Below are positions 16,013 to 24,399 of a stretch of DNA of 64,000 nucleotides, piece after piece; within the stretch, counting starts at the first letter, position 1, and each line of letters starts with the position of its first letter. A program made the position numbers and the translations under genes. This stretch comes from Prevotella sp902465605. Lineage in GTDB: Bacteria; Bacteroidota; Bacteroidia; Bacteroidales; Bacteroidaceae. The stretch covers positions 248,001 through 312,000 of the forward strand of contig CABQNT010000001.1 of assembly GCA_902465605.1 (NCBI GenBank), written 5' to 3'. The notes beneath the pieces are model-generated. The model made no database searches. It saw only the letters and a list, made by a program, of their open reading frames with translations, and was not told where the DNA came from.

Positions 16013-16819
16013 ATGAAGCAAAAGAGGAAAACAAAAGAATATTTCACCGTCTACGACTGGATGATTACCTACTTGCGGCTCAAAGGCAGCGAGCTGCTAC
16101 TATATGCCATTATCTACTCATTTTGCAAAGACGGCGAGACTATGGTCACAGGGTTGGAGTATCTGGCAAACAGAACAGCGATGACGACAATTCATGTGTG
16201 TAGATGTCTTAACTCACTACAAGAAAAAGAGGTCATTATTAAGGAAGTGAAAGAGGGACAAAAAATATACTTAACCATTAACAAAATGTTAATGCACCAT
16301 AAACAAAATGTTAATGCACCATTAACAAAATGTAAATGCACCATTAACAAAATGTTAACGGTTACACCTTATATATGTAATACTAACGTATTACTTAATA
16401 ATAATAAAAGTGATAGTGAAATTGATAACAAAACACACACCACAACAGAAACACAAAACAAACAAGAAAAAGAAAGTCAGACGGACAGCTATGCTGAGGA
16501 AATATTGAACAATCAATCTGACCGTGAACGAATGTGCATGGTACTGAAGATTGACAACGGCTTTCTGTCCGAGCAACTCACAAACTTTTGCGATGAGATG
16601 AAAGTAAAGGAAAAGACACACGTGGACTTCAAAGACTTTAAGAGCCATTTTTTCGACTGGCTAAGAATACGGACAAAAATAGCAAAACAACAACAAAATG
16701 GGAACAACCAGTATCACACAACCACTACAAACTGCTTTGGAGAGGATGAGGCAGCCAAGCAACAGCGGCTGCAATCGTATGCAAAACTCATACAAGACCT
16801 CAGAAGCGGCAAAGGATAA
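16013..16819 (+). CDS. Replication initiator-like protein containing the putative origin
   Basis: A 268-aa protein with an N-terminal winged-helix region (YDWMITYLRLKGSELLLYAI, then TGLEYLANRTAMTTIHVCRC, typical of phage O/DnaD-type initiators), a low-complexity middle, and a C-terminal helical part (FKSHFFDWLRIRTK). Four iterons lie inside the gene, at codons ~88-116, followed by an AT-rich stretch, as in lambda O. The family name is uncertain; the arrangement is clear. Confidence 0.72.
   Translation: MKQKRKTKEYFTVYDWMITYLRLKGSELLLYAIIYSFCKDGETMVTGLEYLANRTAMTTIHVCRCLNSLQEKEVIIKEVKEGQKIYLTINKMLMHHKQNVNAPLTKCKCTINKMLTVTPYICNTNVLLNNNKSDSEIDNKTHTTTETQNKQEKESQTDSYAEEILNNQSDRERMCMVLKIDNGFLSEQLTNFCDEMKVKEKTHVDFKDFKSHFFDWLRIRTKIAKQQQNGNNQYHTTTTNCFGEDEAAKQQRLQSYAKLIQDLRSGKG
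16274..16361 (+). repeat. Four 22-bp iterons (putative phage replication origin)
   Basis: Exactly contiguous 22-bp units start at 16274, 16296, 16318 and 16340. Consensus ACCATTAACAAAATGTTAAT + GC, with 0-3 changes per copy. Each unit has an internal ATTAAC..GTTAAT dyad. An AT-rich segment (about 16362-16432) follows and could be the unwinding element. Confidence 0.8.
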
Positions 16820-17393
16820 TCACATAAGCATCAGCAGCCAAGTAGTTGAGGTAAAGCCAAGCGAGCTGGTGGCAAGGTATGGAGATAAAAACAGATTTCT
16901 GCAAACGTTTCATGTCAACAACCAAATCACTTACACCAACGATGAGCAGCGATGCCACTTCGGCACGGCACCCACACTCGCACAGGTGAGCAAGGCGTAC
17001 GGCCAGCAGACCACGGAGGAATGGCTCATCTATCAAATCGTAGACCTGTCAGAGTTTTGCAAGCTCAAGAGCAAGCTCACCAGCACACAGGTAAAGCAGA
17101 CGGCACAGCTCATCATGAACGCCTACGGCTACCTCAAGGTGACAGAGGTGATGCTTTACTTCCGTCGGTTCAAGTTCGGTCAGTACGGTCGTTTCTATGG
17201 CAGCGTTGACGCTATGATTATCCTCGACTGCATCAAGAAGTTTTGTAACGAGCGCAGCGAAGCCATCCACAGACAGCGGAAGGTAGAGGAAGAACAGGCA
17301 AGGGAACAACAGATGCGTGGCTGCATCTCATGGGAAGAGTATCAACGGAAAGAGAAAGAGAGAGAAGATGCAACAGCGAAAGACAGCCAGTGA
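16698..17393 (+). CDS. Phage replication-associated protein (helicase-loader-like position)
   Basis: A 231-aa protein with a helical core (res ~85-200, ATEEWLIYQIVDLSEF-like) and a charged C-terminal coil (RKVEEEQAREQQMRG). It is common next to initiators in Bacteroidota phages, where helicase loaders sit, but no AAA motif is seen, so the function is unproven. The ORF overlaps the initiator by 122 bp; the true start may be the ATG at 16779 (MQNSYKTS), which leaves a 41-bp overlap. Confidence 0.6.
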   Translation: MGTTSITQPLQTALERMRQPSNSGCNRMQNSYKTSEAAKDNHISISSQVVEVKPSELVARYGDKNRFLQTFHVNNQITYTNDEQRCHFGTAPTLAQVSKAYGQQTTEEWLIYQIVDLSEFCKLKSKLTSTQVKQTAQLIMNAYGYLKVTEVMLYFRRFKFGQYGRFYGSVDAMIILDCIKKFCNERSEAIHRQRKVEEEQAREQQMRGCISWEEYQRKEKEREDATAKDSQ

Positions 17394-17508
17394 GTGCCTT
17401 GTCTGTGAACATGGTATGAACTGTATTAACGGTAGATATTGCAGTAAGTTGAAAATATATGTTGAACACCAAGTAAAATCAATTTGTAAAGAACATGGCC
17501 AAGGATAA
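17368..17508 (+). CDS. Small cysteine-rich protein, putative zinc finger
   Basis: A 46-aa protein with a Cys cluster ECLVCEHGMNCINGRYC (CxxC-6-C-5-C spacing) and a fifth Cys near the end, suggesting a single zinc site. It starts inside the previous gene's end and overlaps the HNH start, so it is tightly packed in the operon. Function is not known. Confidence 0.6.
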   Translation: MQQRKTASECLVCEHGMNCINGRYCSKLKIYVEHQVKSICKEHGQG

Positions 17509-17824
17509 AGACTACAAAAGAATGATACACACGGCTCGCTGGCTGCGGCTGCGGCGTGACAAGTTGAGTGCCAACCCACTTTGCGAGAGGTGCAAAATAG
17601 AAGGAAGGTTAACAGCAGCGACCGAGGTACATCATGTTGTGCCAGTGGAAAGTGCGTTGACGGTGAGCGATAAAGAACGGCTACTATTCGACTATCACAA
17701 CTTGATGTCGCTATGCCACGACTGCCATGTAAAGACACATGTAGAGCTTGGTCGAGGAGGCAGGAAGTTAGCAAAGCAGAGGGCGGAGGAGCATTTACAA
17801 CAGTTTGTCAAGAAATTTTTGTAA
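17495..17824 (+). CDS. HNH endonuclease next to terminase
   Basis: A 109-aa HNH nuclease: CERCK zinc Cys pair, EVHHVVPVE (the HH of HNH), DYHNLMSLCHDCHVKTH (Asn and the second Cys pair with the final His). In HK97-type phages such a protein works with the terminase to cut at cos during packaging. Immediately downstream lies GC-rich DNA with palindromes, a likely cos region. Confidence 0.9.
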   Translation: MAKDKDYKRMIHTARWLRLRRDKLSANPLCERCKIEGRLTAATEVHHVVPVESALTVSDKERLLFDYHNLMSLCHDCHVKTHVELGRGGRKLAKQRAEEHLQQFVKKFL

Positions 17825-18106
17825 CTTTATACCCCGGGGGGCGTTTTTTAAGAGATAGGGGGTATGGGATAAACCCCGCCTACCACCATTTGCACGCGTG
17901 AGGTGGAAAAATAAAATCGGGTACTTTTGGGAGGGGAGAGGTTTATAGAGGTCTAGATAACAAGATAACTAGATGGCTAGAGGCTAGAGGCTAGAATGGT
18001 GGATGGATGAATGAGGAGTGGTGGCTGTGGTGTTATTGAGATTGATATTTGCTTTTGATTGATATTTTTTATTTTTGATTTTGAATTTTGGTATAAAATT
18101 GATTTT
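17825..18106. other. Non-coding packaging-site candidate (cos region)
   Basis: Between HNH and the small terminase. It holds a GC-rich CCCCGGGGGGCG (17832-17843), then CCACC (17883-17887), the perfect palindrome CACGCGTG (17893-17900) and GGTGG (17902-17906), then GGCTAGA tandem repeats (about 17972-17994) and a T-rich stretch. cos sites in this phage type usually lie here. The exact nick position cannot be read. Confidence 0.45.
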
Positions 18107-18451
18107 ATGAAGAATTTTGCGAGCCGCATCAAGGCGGTGTTGAGGAAGAATGGGAAGTACAGCGGTGGAATGGACTTGCTGATTAACTCCACGGCGATTA
18201 GTCTGAACATGATTGAGCTGTGCCGAAAGGAGATGGAGACGCTGGAGGCTACCACGGTGAAGGTGCATACGCGGTATGGCGAGAAGCTGGAGCCGCATCC
18301 GGTGTTCAGGACGCTGCGTGACGCTCAGACGGTGTTGCTGAAGAACTGCAAGGAGCTGGGGCTGAACTATGGTGAGCTGTCGAAGATTATCGAGGAGGAC
18401 GGCGGCAAGCTCATGAAGTTGATTGAAGCCGTTAACGGGGAAGAGGGATGA
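18107..18451 (+). CDS. Terminase small subunit (P27-like)
   Basis: A 114-aa helical DNA-binding subunit that recognises the packaging site and guides the large subunit. Sequence signs are SAISLNMIELC-like core (INSTAISLNMIELCRKEME) and LRDAQTVLLKNCKELGLN near the end, as in P27-type small terminases. The start at 18107 removes a hydrophobic, T-rich-encoded 16-residue extension from the longer ORF. Confidence 0.75.
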   Translation: MKNFASRIKAVLRKNGKYSGGMDLLINSTAISLNMIELCRKEMETLEATTVKVHTRYGEKLEPHPVFRTLRDAQTVLLKNCKELGLNYGELSKIIEEDGGKLMKLIEAVNGEEG

Positions 18452-18465
18452 GACGCTGAAGGTTA

Positions 18466-18491
18466 GGCTAATAGGGCTAATAGGGCTAATT
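18466..18491 (+). repeat. GGCTAATAG tandem microrepeat
   Basis: Three units of GGCTAATAG-type repeat between the terminase genes. A related run occurs in frame in the tape measure gene near 29252-29282. Confidence 0.6.
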
Positions 18492-18516
18492 TGGAGACAC
18501 TAAGAAGAACATCTGA

Positions 18517-20262
18517 ATGAACGTTGCGGAGATAAACATCAAGAAAGCGCAAAAAAAGGCCGTGGCGGCTTTTGTTTTGAAGCGGTGGGTGGTTGTAAGG
18601 GAAAAGCATAGAAAATCGCTCACAGGGGCAGGAAATGGCCTTATTTCGTATTTAGACGAGGTGGTGTCTAACCCTGTCGGGCATAATTTGTATGAATTGT
18701 TGGCCGTGAAGCGTTTTTTTGAGTTTCTGGACAAGTATCCGTTCAAGGTGGAGCGTGTGCGGAAGTTCTACAGGTTTTATCACGCTTTGAGGTTTAGCGG
18801 TTTGCGGGGTAGGCAGCATTACAAGCTGACGCCCATTCAATGCTTCCAATTTGCCAATATTTACGGTTTTGCACTGCCTGACGGTAGGCGGTTGTGTAGG
18901 ACGGCATATATCTTTGTTCCGAGGAAGTTCAGCAAGACCACATCGGCGGCTGCCATGGCAGTGTATGACATGCTGTTTGGCGATGACAATGCTCAAGCGT
19001 ATGTAGGTGCAAACAGTTATGGTCAAGCAAAGGTTTGCTTTGATGAGGTGCGCAACATCATGTTTGATCTTGACGGTGACGGGAAGAATTTTCAGGTAAA
19101 TCGTGAAAAGATAACCTTCAAAGGACGTCACCGCCATAGTTTTATCCAGTGTTTGACCGCTAATGCAAAGACAAAAGACGGCTTGTTTGCAAGTTTGGTA
19201 ATCATGGATGAATACGCTCAAGCTCGCAACACAGCAGGAAAGAACGGTGCAGACTTGAGAAACGTGCTAACGACTTCCGTGGGGCCACGTGTAAACCCAC
19301 TGTTAGTTATCATCACCACCGCAAGCGAGGTGGTGGATGGACCCTTTGCCCATGAATTGGAGGGTGTGAAGAAAGTGTTGGAAGGTGAGCAGGAAAACGA
19401 CACGATATTTGCGAGTTTGTTTATGCCCGATGCCTGGGATGATGAAAGCGACCCAAAAACATGGGCTAAGGTTCAGCCGCACTTGGGTGTGACTGTTCGA
19501 CCCGACTATTATGAACAGGAATATAGAACAGCGCAACTCTCGGACGAAAATATGGTTGCATTTAGAACAAAATTGCTCAACGTTTTTGCCCTAAGCGCCA
19601 AGGAGCGGTGGTTCACTTACGAGAAGGCGCAGACGCTGTTGGGCAAGTTTGATATAGACCATTTGAAGGGAATGCCGCTTTGTGCGGTGGCTTATGACCT
19701 GTCGGTGCATGATGATTTCAGTGCGGTGAGTTATACTTGTTATTCGAGCGGTACGAAGAGTTTCTACTGTCATACTGACTACTATTTCCCCGAGGGTGCT
19801 TTGGTTGGGCATCCTAACGAGCAGTTGTACAGACGCTGGCACAAGGACGGTTATTTGAAGTTGTGTCAAGGCAGCTGTATAGACGTGCGTATGATAGCCG
19901 ATGATATTCTTGCGCGTTCAAAGCGGGTGCGCATCATTCGCGTCGGCTACGATTCTTACAAGGCGCAGGATTTGACGAGCATTTTGCTGACTATTGGCGG
20001 CAAGGGCATCGTTCAGCCTTATGGTCAGACGAATGGTAACTTTAATTTACCTGTTGAGAGTTTTGAAATGCTGGCGTATGCAGACCCGCCCAAGATTGTT
20101 CTGAATGACAACCCGATCAACGTGTTCTGTCTGTGCAACTGCGTGCTGACAGAGGATAACCTTGAAAATAAGAAACCGGTGAAGGTGTCGCAAAATCAAA
20201 AGATTGACGGCACGATTACGATGCTGATGACGCTTGGTCAGCTTTACCGATACGAGCGGTAG
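18517..20262 (+). CDS. Terminase large subunit
   Basis: A 581-aa packaging motor. The ATPase domain has a Walker A-like VPRKFSKTT (res ~135) and Walker B LVIMDEYAQ (~230) with coupling motif TTAS; the C-terminal RNase H-like nuclease starts near CAVAYDLSVHDDFSAV (first catalytic Asp) and continues with YDSYKAQDL. Length and order match Terminase_1/HK97-type large subunits. Confidence 0.95.
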   Translation: MNVAEINIKKAQKKAVAAFVLKRWVVVREKHRKSLTGAGNGLISYLDEVVSNPVGHNLYELLAVKRFFEFLDKYPFKVERVRKFYRFYHALRFSGLRGRQHYKLTPIQCFQFANIYGFALPDGRRLCRTAYIFVPRKFSKTTSAAAMAVYDMLFGDDNAQAYVGANSYGQAKVCFDEVRNIMFDLDGDGKNFQVNREKITFKGRHRHSFIQCLTANAKTKDGLFASLVIMDEYAQARNTAGKNGADLRNVLTTSVGPRVNPLLVIITTASEVVDGPFAHELEGVKKVLEGEQENDTIFASLFMPDAWDDESDPKTWAKVQPHLGVTVRPDYYEQEYRTAQLSDENMVAFRTKLLNVFALSAKERWFTYEKAQTLLGKFDIDHLKGMPLCAVAYDLSVHDDFSAVSYTCYSSGTKSFYCHTDYYFPEGALVGHPNEQLYRRWHKDGYLKLCQGSCIDVRMIADDILARSKRVRIIRVGYDSYKAQDLTSILLTIGGKGIVQPYGQTNGNFNLPVESFEMLAYADPPKIVLNDNPINVFCLCNCVLTEDNLENKKPVKVSQNQKIDGTITMLMTLGQLYRYER

Positions 20263-20302
20263 AAAAATATACAAATTAAATCAAAAATATTATCTATTTT
20301 TC

Positions 20303-20333
20303 TTGCTTGTATTGTGGAAAAGTAGTATATTTG
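20303..20333 (+). promoter_or_regulatory. Internal promoter before the portal gene
   Basis: TTG (20303-20305), 20 bp, TATATTTG (20326-20333). The segment around the -33 box, CTATTTTTCTTG(C/T)TTGTAT, is shared with the early promoter at 6439-6457, so the two look like copies. The repressor palindromes are not retained here. Confidence 0.7.
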
Positions 20334-20368
20334 TGTATGGGTAACGATATAGATTTTGCATTCTTTTC

Positions 20369-21604
20369 ATGGTATTTAGGTTAGGTAAATTATTCAAGAA
20401 TGTTTTCAGGAGAGGTGAAGGAGCGGCTAGCGAGCCGACCTCCTCACCTTTTTCGCCCCGTGAGGGAATTTTTCTAGACGCGGACTATTACCCGTCGTCT
20501 GGTGCGGCCTTGTCCATAGCCACCGTTTATCGCTGTGTGTCGCTTTTGAGCAAGAGCGTGGCGAACTTGCCTTTTGAATATTTGCGACGCAAGAACGGTA
20601 TTTTTGAGCCAATGACGGATGACTCACTTTATTATTTGCTGACCGTCCAACCAGACAAGACTTACAATGCTTTTGATTTTTGGCGTGATGCCGTTTCTGA
20701 GTTATTGCTTTCGGGCAATGCATACATCGTGCCTGTTTATAGCTCGATAAGCATGAGCGTTGAGCGGCTTGTGCTGTGCAGCCGTGGTTCGGTGATGCAC
20801 GACACGCAACACGACATCTACACGGTGAACGATGCGGTGAACGGATTGATGGGGACGTTTGGCGAGGATGAGGTGATTCATCTGAAAGGTCACAGCGTTG
20901 ACGGTAAGAGCGGCATGAGCGTGCTGCATTACGCCCGCATGACTTTGTCTATTGCCCGGGCTGGAGATGCGGAAACTAACAGCCGTTTCAAGAATGGCGG
21001 CAATGTGTCTGGCTTGCTGTCGAACGACAAGAGTGCGATTGGTCTTGGCGGATATCAGGATAAAGAATTGGACAAGGCTGCGATAGACGTTGATGGTAAG
21101 TTCAGGAGCGGTCAGCGCATCGTGAGCCTTCCGGGTATGGTAGATTTCAAACAAATAACGATGAGTTCGGCCGATTTGCAGTTCCTGGAGAGCCGCAAGT
21201 TTACCGTTCGTGAGATCTGTCGTTTCTTTGGTGTTCATCCAAGTTTTGTGTTTGACGATACAAGTAACAACTATAAATCGGCTGAGATGGCGAATGTGGC
21301 GTTTTTGTCTACGACGCTGAACCCGATACTCAGACAGATTGAGCTTGAATTTTTGCGGAAGCTAGTATCGCCACGTTTGGTTGGGAATATGAAGTTTGCC
21401 TTTGACCGTCGTGCGCTTTATGCGTGTGATTTGGAAAGCAAGGCTAAATATCAGGCAGATACGATAGCTACTGGCTTGTACACGGTGAACGAGTGGCGTA
21501 AGGAAGAAAATAAACGACCAGTAGCTGGTGGTGACGTAGTGCTGGTTTCGGCCAACTTGAAATCGATTGACGATACGAGCTTGAGCGGTGTCGCAACTGA
21601 ATAA
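20369..21604 (+). CDS. HK97-family portal protein
   Basis: A 411-aa portal forming the dodecameric DNA channel at one capsid vertex. Typical signs are ALSIATVYRCVSLLSKSVANLPF at the N-terminus (split as two helices), YLLTVQPDKTYNAFDFW, the GNAYIVPV strand, and EICRFFGVHPSFV followed by FLSTTLNPILRQIE. Positioned correctly between terminase and protease. Confidence 0.94.
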   Translation: MVFRLGKLFKNVFRRGEGAASEPTSSPFSPREGIFLDADYYPSSGAALSIATVYRCVSLLSKSVANLPFEYLRRKNGIFEPMTDDSLYYLLTVQPDKTYNAFDFWRDAVSELLLSGNAYIVPVYSSISMSVERLVLCSRGSVMHDTQHDIYTVNDAVNGLMGTFGEDEVIHLKGHSVDGKSGMSVLHYARMTLSIARAGDAETNSRFKNGGNVSGLLSNDKSAIGLGGYQDKELDKAAIDVDGKFRSGQRIVSLPGMVDFKQITMSSADLQFLESRKFTVREICRFFGVHPSFVFDDTSNNYKSAEMANVAFLSTTLNPILRQIELEFLRKLVSPRLVGNMKFAFDRRALYACDLESKAKYQADTIATGLYTVNEWRKEENKRPVAGGDVVLVSANLKSIDDTSLSGVATE

Positions 21605-21616
21605 GATTTTATCGAA

Positions 21617-21660
21617 ACCCTACAATGGGCACACATTAACCCTACAATGGGCATACATTA
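21617..21660 (+). repeat. 22-bp tandem duplication between portal and protease genes
   Basis: Two adjacent copies of ACCCTACAATGGGCACACAT + TA (21617-21638, 21639-21660) differing at one base. Function unknown. Confidence 0.75.
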
Positions 21661-21672
21661 GGATAACGAAAT

Positions 21673-22332
21673 ATGGAGAAGAAAAAGTTAAGACGGGAAT
21701 TGTTCACGTCCACTCCTTTGGAGATTCGTGAAAGCGTGGAAGGTGAATCGAAACGCACGATCAGTGGGTATGCGATATTGTTTGACACGCCTTCGGCCGT
21801 GTTGTATGAATACGGCAACATGGAGGTGCGTGAGGTTATCAGCAAGCGTGCGGTAACGGAAGAGTTTTTGCGACAGCAGGACATCAAGATGACGATGTTT
21901 CACGACCGTCAGTTGATTTTGGCTCGCAGCAACCATGGTGAAGGTTCCCTCAGTTACAGCGTTGACGATAAAGGTGTGCGGTTTGAGTTTGAGGTTCCCG
22001 ACACTTGCGACGGTGATAAGGCTTTCGAGTTGGTGAAGCGTGGTGATATTTGCGGTTGCAGCTTCATGTTTAGCACTTATTATGGCGATAAAGATTATGT
22101 AGCCGTAGAGGTGAAGCGTGAAAACGGTCGTGAGTGTGCCACCAATACGGTTTTGGCATTTACTGGTATTTATGATTTTACATTAGCCGCTGATCCAGCT
22201 TACCCCGATACAAGTTGCGAAACAATTGGCAGAGAGATTGTCAATGCGTGCCGCAAAGACGAGAAAGACTTGACCAAGGTGCGTGAGCAGGTGAAGGAAA
22301 TGAGAGCAAGGGCAAAATGCAGCCTCCCCTAA
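21673..22332 (+). CDS. HK97-family prohead protease
   Basis: A 219-aa serine protease that trims the capsid protein during maturation. Catalytic His in MTMFHDRQ (res ~77) and Ser in GDICGCSFMFS (~133) are visible, plus the family LAADPAYPDTSC end. The last residues SLP and the stop come from REP copy 6. Confidence 0.92.
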   Translation: MEKKKLRRELFTSTPLEIRESVEGESKRTISGYAILFDTPSAVLYEYGNMEVREVISKRAVTEEFLRQQDIKMTMFHDRQLILARSNHGEGSLSYSVDDKGVRFEFEVPDTCDGDKAFELVKRGDICGCSFMFSTYYGDKDYVAVEVKRENGRECATNTVLAFTGIYDFTLAADPAYPDTSCETIGREIVNACRKDEKDLTKVREQVKEMRARAKCSLP

Positions 22333-22383
22333 CCCCTCCAAAGGAGGGGAAAAGCCCCACCCGACCTCCCCGAGGGGGGAGGA
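22321..22383 (+). repeat. REP-like palindromes, copy 6 with a related second unit
   Basis: Unit one (22321-22350) is the standard element with TAA used as the protease stop. Unit two (about 22353-22383) is a variant, AGCCCCACCCGACCTCCCCG plus GGGGGGAG. Confidence 0.85.
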
Positions 22384-22400
22384 GAGTGAATGGCAAGACT

Positions 22401-22470
22401 ATCAACTCGTAAACTTGTGAACTATTAACTTGTAAACTAAAGAACTTACAAACTTATTAACTTATAAAAA
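22401..22470 (+). repeat. AACTCGTAAACTTGT microrepeat before the capsid gene
   Basis: Tandem AACTcGTAA / ACTTGTgA / ACTATTA units leading into the shared 41-bp leader at 22448-22488. Confidence 0.65.
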
Positions 22471-22488
22471 ACTTTTATCAAAATGGAA
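22448..22488 (+). promoter_or_regulatory. 41-bp leader of the major capsid gene, identical to the tail-tube leader
   Basis: The 41 bases ending in ATGGAA are identical to 24474-24514. A-rich and unstructured, as expected of Bacteroidota translation enhancers. Confidence 0.75.
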
Positions 22489-23637
22489 GAGAAGAAACTG
22501 AACATTAGAAGCTTGGTGAACAAATACCAAGAAAATTGTGAACGTATCAACGCAATTGCGGATGCGTGTGAGGCAGAGAGCCGTGAACGAAATGAGAAGG
22601 AGGATGCCGAGTACAAGGCATTGAGTAGGGAGAACGGCTTGTTGCAGATGCGCATGCAAGCGGAAGCCGCTAAGGTGTATGCAGAGGAAGGCAAGCCTGT
22701 TGATTCGGACAAATTGCTCCGTGAGAATTTGTTGGAAAAGAATCAGAAAGTGACCATCTCTTTGATGCGTGAAGCCGTGGTTACACCACAAACGACCGCA
22801 GCTTTGGCAGATACTGGCATTATACCAGTTAGTGAGCAAGAAATTTTAACGCCTATCCGCAAGGGTTTGATTTATGACAAGGTTGGCTTGCATATCCGCA
22901 GCGGTTTGGCTGGGAAACTTCGTTGGCCCATTCACGGAAAGGCTATTGCCAGTTTTGCCGATGAGGCTGAACGTTTGGTGGACAGCAAGATTGATTTCAG
23001 CAAGCTGGAAATGCAGGGCTATCGTTTGGGTATCGCCATTCCTGTGACCAAGGAAGAGTTGGAAGACAGCCACGGCATTGTTGAGAGCGTGATTAAGAGT
23101 GAGGCGCCGGCTGCCATTGTTGATGTTATCAATGATGCGCTGTTCAGTACGGACAAGAAGTACAAGGCGGCTGACGGTCAGCAACACGACCGCAAAGTGT
23201 TCGGTCCATTCGTGAAGGCAGCAGAGAAAGCCATCAAGTTCGCCGCCGCCGTTCCTACTCGTAAGGAGTTGCTCTCAATGCTGTCGAAGGTGTCGAGCGT
23301 GGTTGACATGGTTAATCCTTGCTGGATTATGAACGAGGCTATGAAGGCTGAGTTGCAGGATGTGAAGGTAGACGCTGGTAGCGGAAGGTTTGTGTGTGAA
23401 TACGACATGATACTGGGTTATCCTGTCTTTACTACAGCAGCTATCGGTGACGGTAACATCGGTTTCGGTGACTGGAGTTATCAGGCAGCTGGTTTCTTTG
23501 GCAACATGAATTTCATCGCAGATCCATACACGTTGGCTCGTAGAAATGCGGTTGACTTTGTGCTGAACGCTCGCTTTGGCACGGTGACACTGCGTGATGA
23601 TGCATTTGTGCTGGGAAAAGCGAAAGCGGGACAGTAA
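22483..23637 (+). CDS. HK97-fold major capsid protein
   Basis: A 384-aa capsid subunit. Residues ~1-85 form a charged coiled-coil delta/scaffold domain (RINAIADACEAESRERNEKE) that the protease removes; the rest is the HK97 fold (LRWPIHGKAIASFADEAE, IAIPVTKEELEDSHG, the P-domain and GYPVFTTAAIGDGNIGFGDW). The start is the ATG after the 41-bp leader shared with the tail tube gene. Confidence 0.95.
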   Translation: MEEKKLNIRSLVNKYQENCERINAIADACEAESRERNEKEDAEYKALSRENGLLQMRMQAEAAKVYAEEGKPVDSDKLLRENLLEKNQKVTISLMREAVVTPQTTAALADTGIIPVSEQEILTPIRKGLIYDKVGLHIRSGLAGKLRWPIHGKAIASFADEAERLVDSKIDFSKLEMQGYRLGIAIPVTKEELEDSHGIVESVIKSEAPAAIVDVINDALFSTDKKYKAADGQQHDRKVFGPFVKAAEKAIKFAAAVPTRKELLSMLSKVSSVVDMVNPCWIMNEAMKAELQDVKVDAGSGRFVCEYDMILGYPVFTTAAIGDGNIGFGDWSYQAAGFFGNMNFIADPYTLARRNAVDFVLNARFGTVTLRDDAFVLGKAKAGQ

Positions 23638-23640
23638 GGG

Positions 23641-23704
23641 AGCCTCCCCCAGCCCCTCCGAAGGAGGGGAGAAGCCCCACCCGACCTCCCCGAAGGGGAG
23701 GGGA
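23641..23704 (+). repeat. REP-like palindromes, copy 7 with a second unit
   Basis: Standard unit at 23641-23670 followed by the AGCCCCACCCGACCTCCCCG variant with GAAGGGGAGGGG (23673-23704), the same double arrangement as copy 6. Confidence 0.85.
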
Positions 23705-23720
23705 GTGAATGGCTGAGCTA

Positions 23721-23759
23721 TCAACTCGTAAACTCGTAAACTTGTAAACTTGTAAACTG
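23721..23759 (+). repeat. AACTCGTAAACTTGT microrepeat
   Basis: Four to five near-perfect 8-9-bp units (ACTCGTAA, ACTCGTAA, ACTTGTAA, ACTTGTAA) before the connector gene. Confidence 0.7.
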
Positions 23760-23766
23760 AAAAACG

Positions 23767-24078
23767 ATGGTTTATACTGACATCAAACTCTTGAAATCGC
23801 ATGTGCGTGCGGATGACTTCACGGACGACGACGACTATCTGCTGGTTCTTCTTGAAGCAGCGGAGGCGGCTGTCGTCCGCTGGACAAATCGCAGTATCGT
23901 TGAGCTACTGTCTGACAGCGGCTGTGGGTTCAAGTCAGATGTACAGCAGGCTATATTATTGCTTGCCGGGCATTGGTATAATCAGCGTGAGGCGGTGAGT
24001 GCTGCATCGTTGTCGGAGGTACCGTATACGGTGCAAGCGTTGCTTAAACCTCACCAAAGGTTAGGAGGTGAGCGATGA
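23767..24078 (+). CDS. Head-tail connector (gp6-like)
   Basis: A 103-aa helical protein of the phage connector family that binds under the portal: TDIKLLKSHVRADDFTDDDD, then VQQAILLLAGHWYNQREAVS, the common core. Overlaps the next gene by 4 bp. Confidence 0.8.
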   Translation: MVYTDIKLLKSHVRADDFTDDDDYLLVLLEAAEAAVVRWTNRSIVELLSDSGCGFKSDVQQAILLLAGHWYNQREAVSAASLSEVPYTVQALLKPHQRLGGER

Positions 24079-24395
24079 GGGCAGGGGCGATGCGTGAACG
24101 TTTGCAGGTGCTGAAGCCTTTCCAGGATGTTGACCATTTCGGCGCAGAAAAGACTGAGTACAAGTTGGTGAACACTATCCACGCAGAGCGTGTGAAGTAC
24201 AAAGGCTGGCGCAGCGAGCTGGTTGGTGAGCATTTTCCTGACTACAGTGTGGAATTCAATATCAGAGACGCACATCAGATTAAAGAACATTGGCGTGTGC
24301 AGCACGTTGGCGGCTATCTGTATGATGTGCTGAACATTATACCAAACGTAGATCGTGGCATGCTTACGTTGGTGTGCGGAAGGGTGAACGAGTAA
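24075..24395 (+). CDS. Head closure / head-tail adaptor protein
   Basis: A 106-aa beta-barrel adaptor (SPP1 gp16-like): MRERLQVLKPFQDVDHFGAE, HAERVKYKGWRSEL, and the DVLNIIPNVDRGMLTLVC end. Completes the neck and stops DNA leakage. Confidence 0.8.
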   Translation: MRAGAMRERLQVLKPFQDVDHFGAEKTEYKLVNTIHAERVKYKGWRSELVGEHFPDYSVEFNIRDAHQIKEHWRVQHVGGYLYDVLNIIPNVDRGMLTLVCGRVNE

Positions 24396-24399
24396 AGGA

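Noticed and set aside
16274..16361. Possible CRISPR array (regular 22-bp repeats)
   Set aside because: Repeats are contiguous with no spacers and lie inside an initiator gene; iterons explain them.
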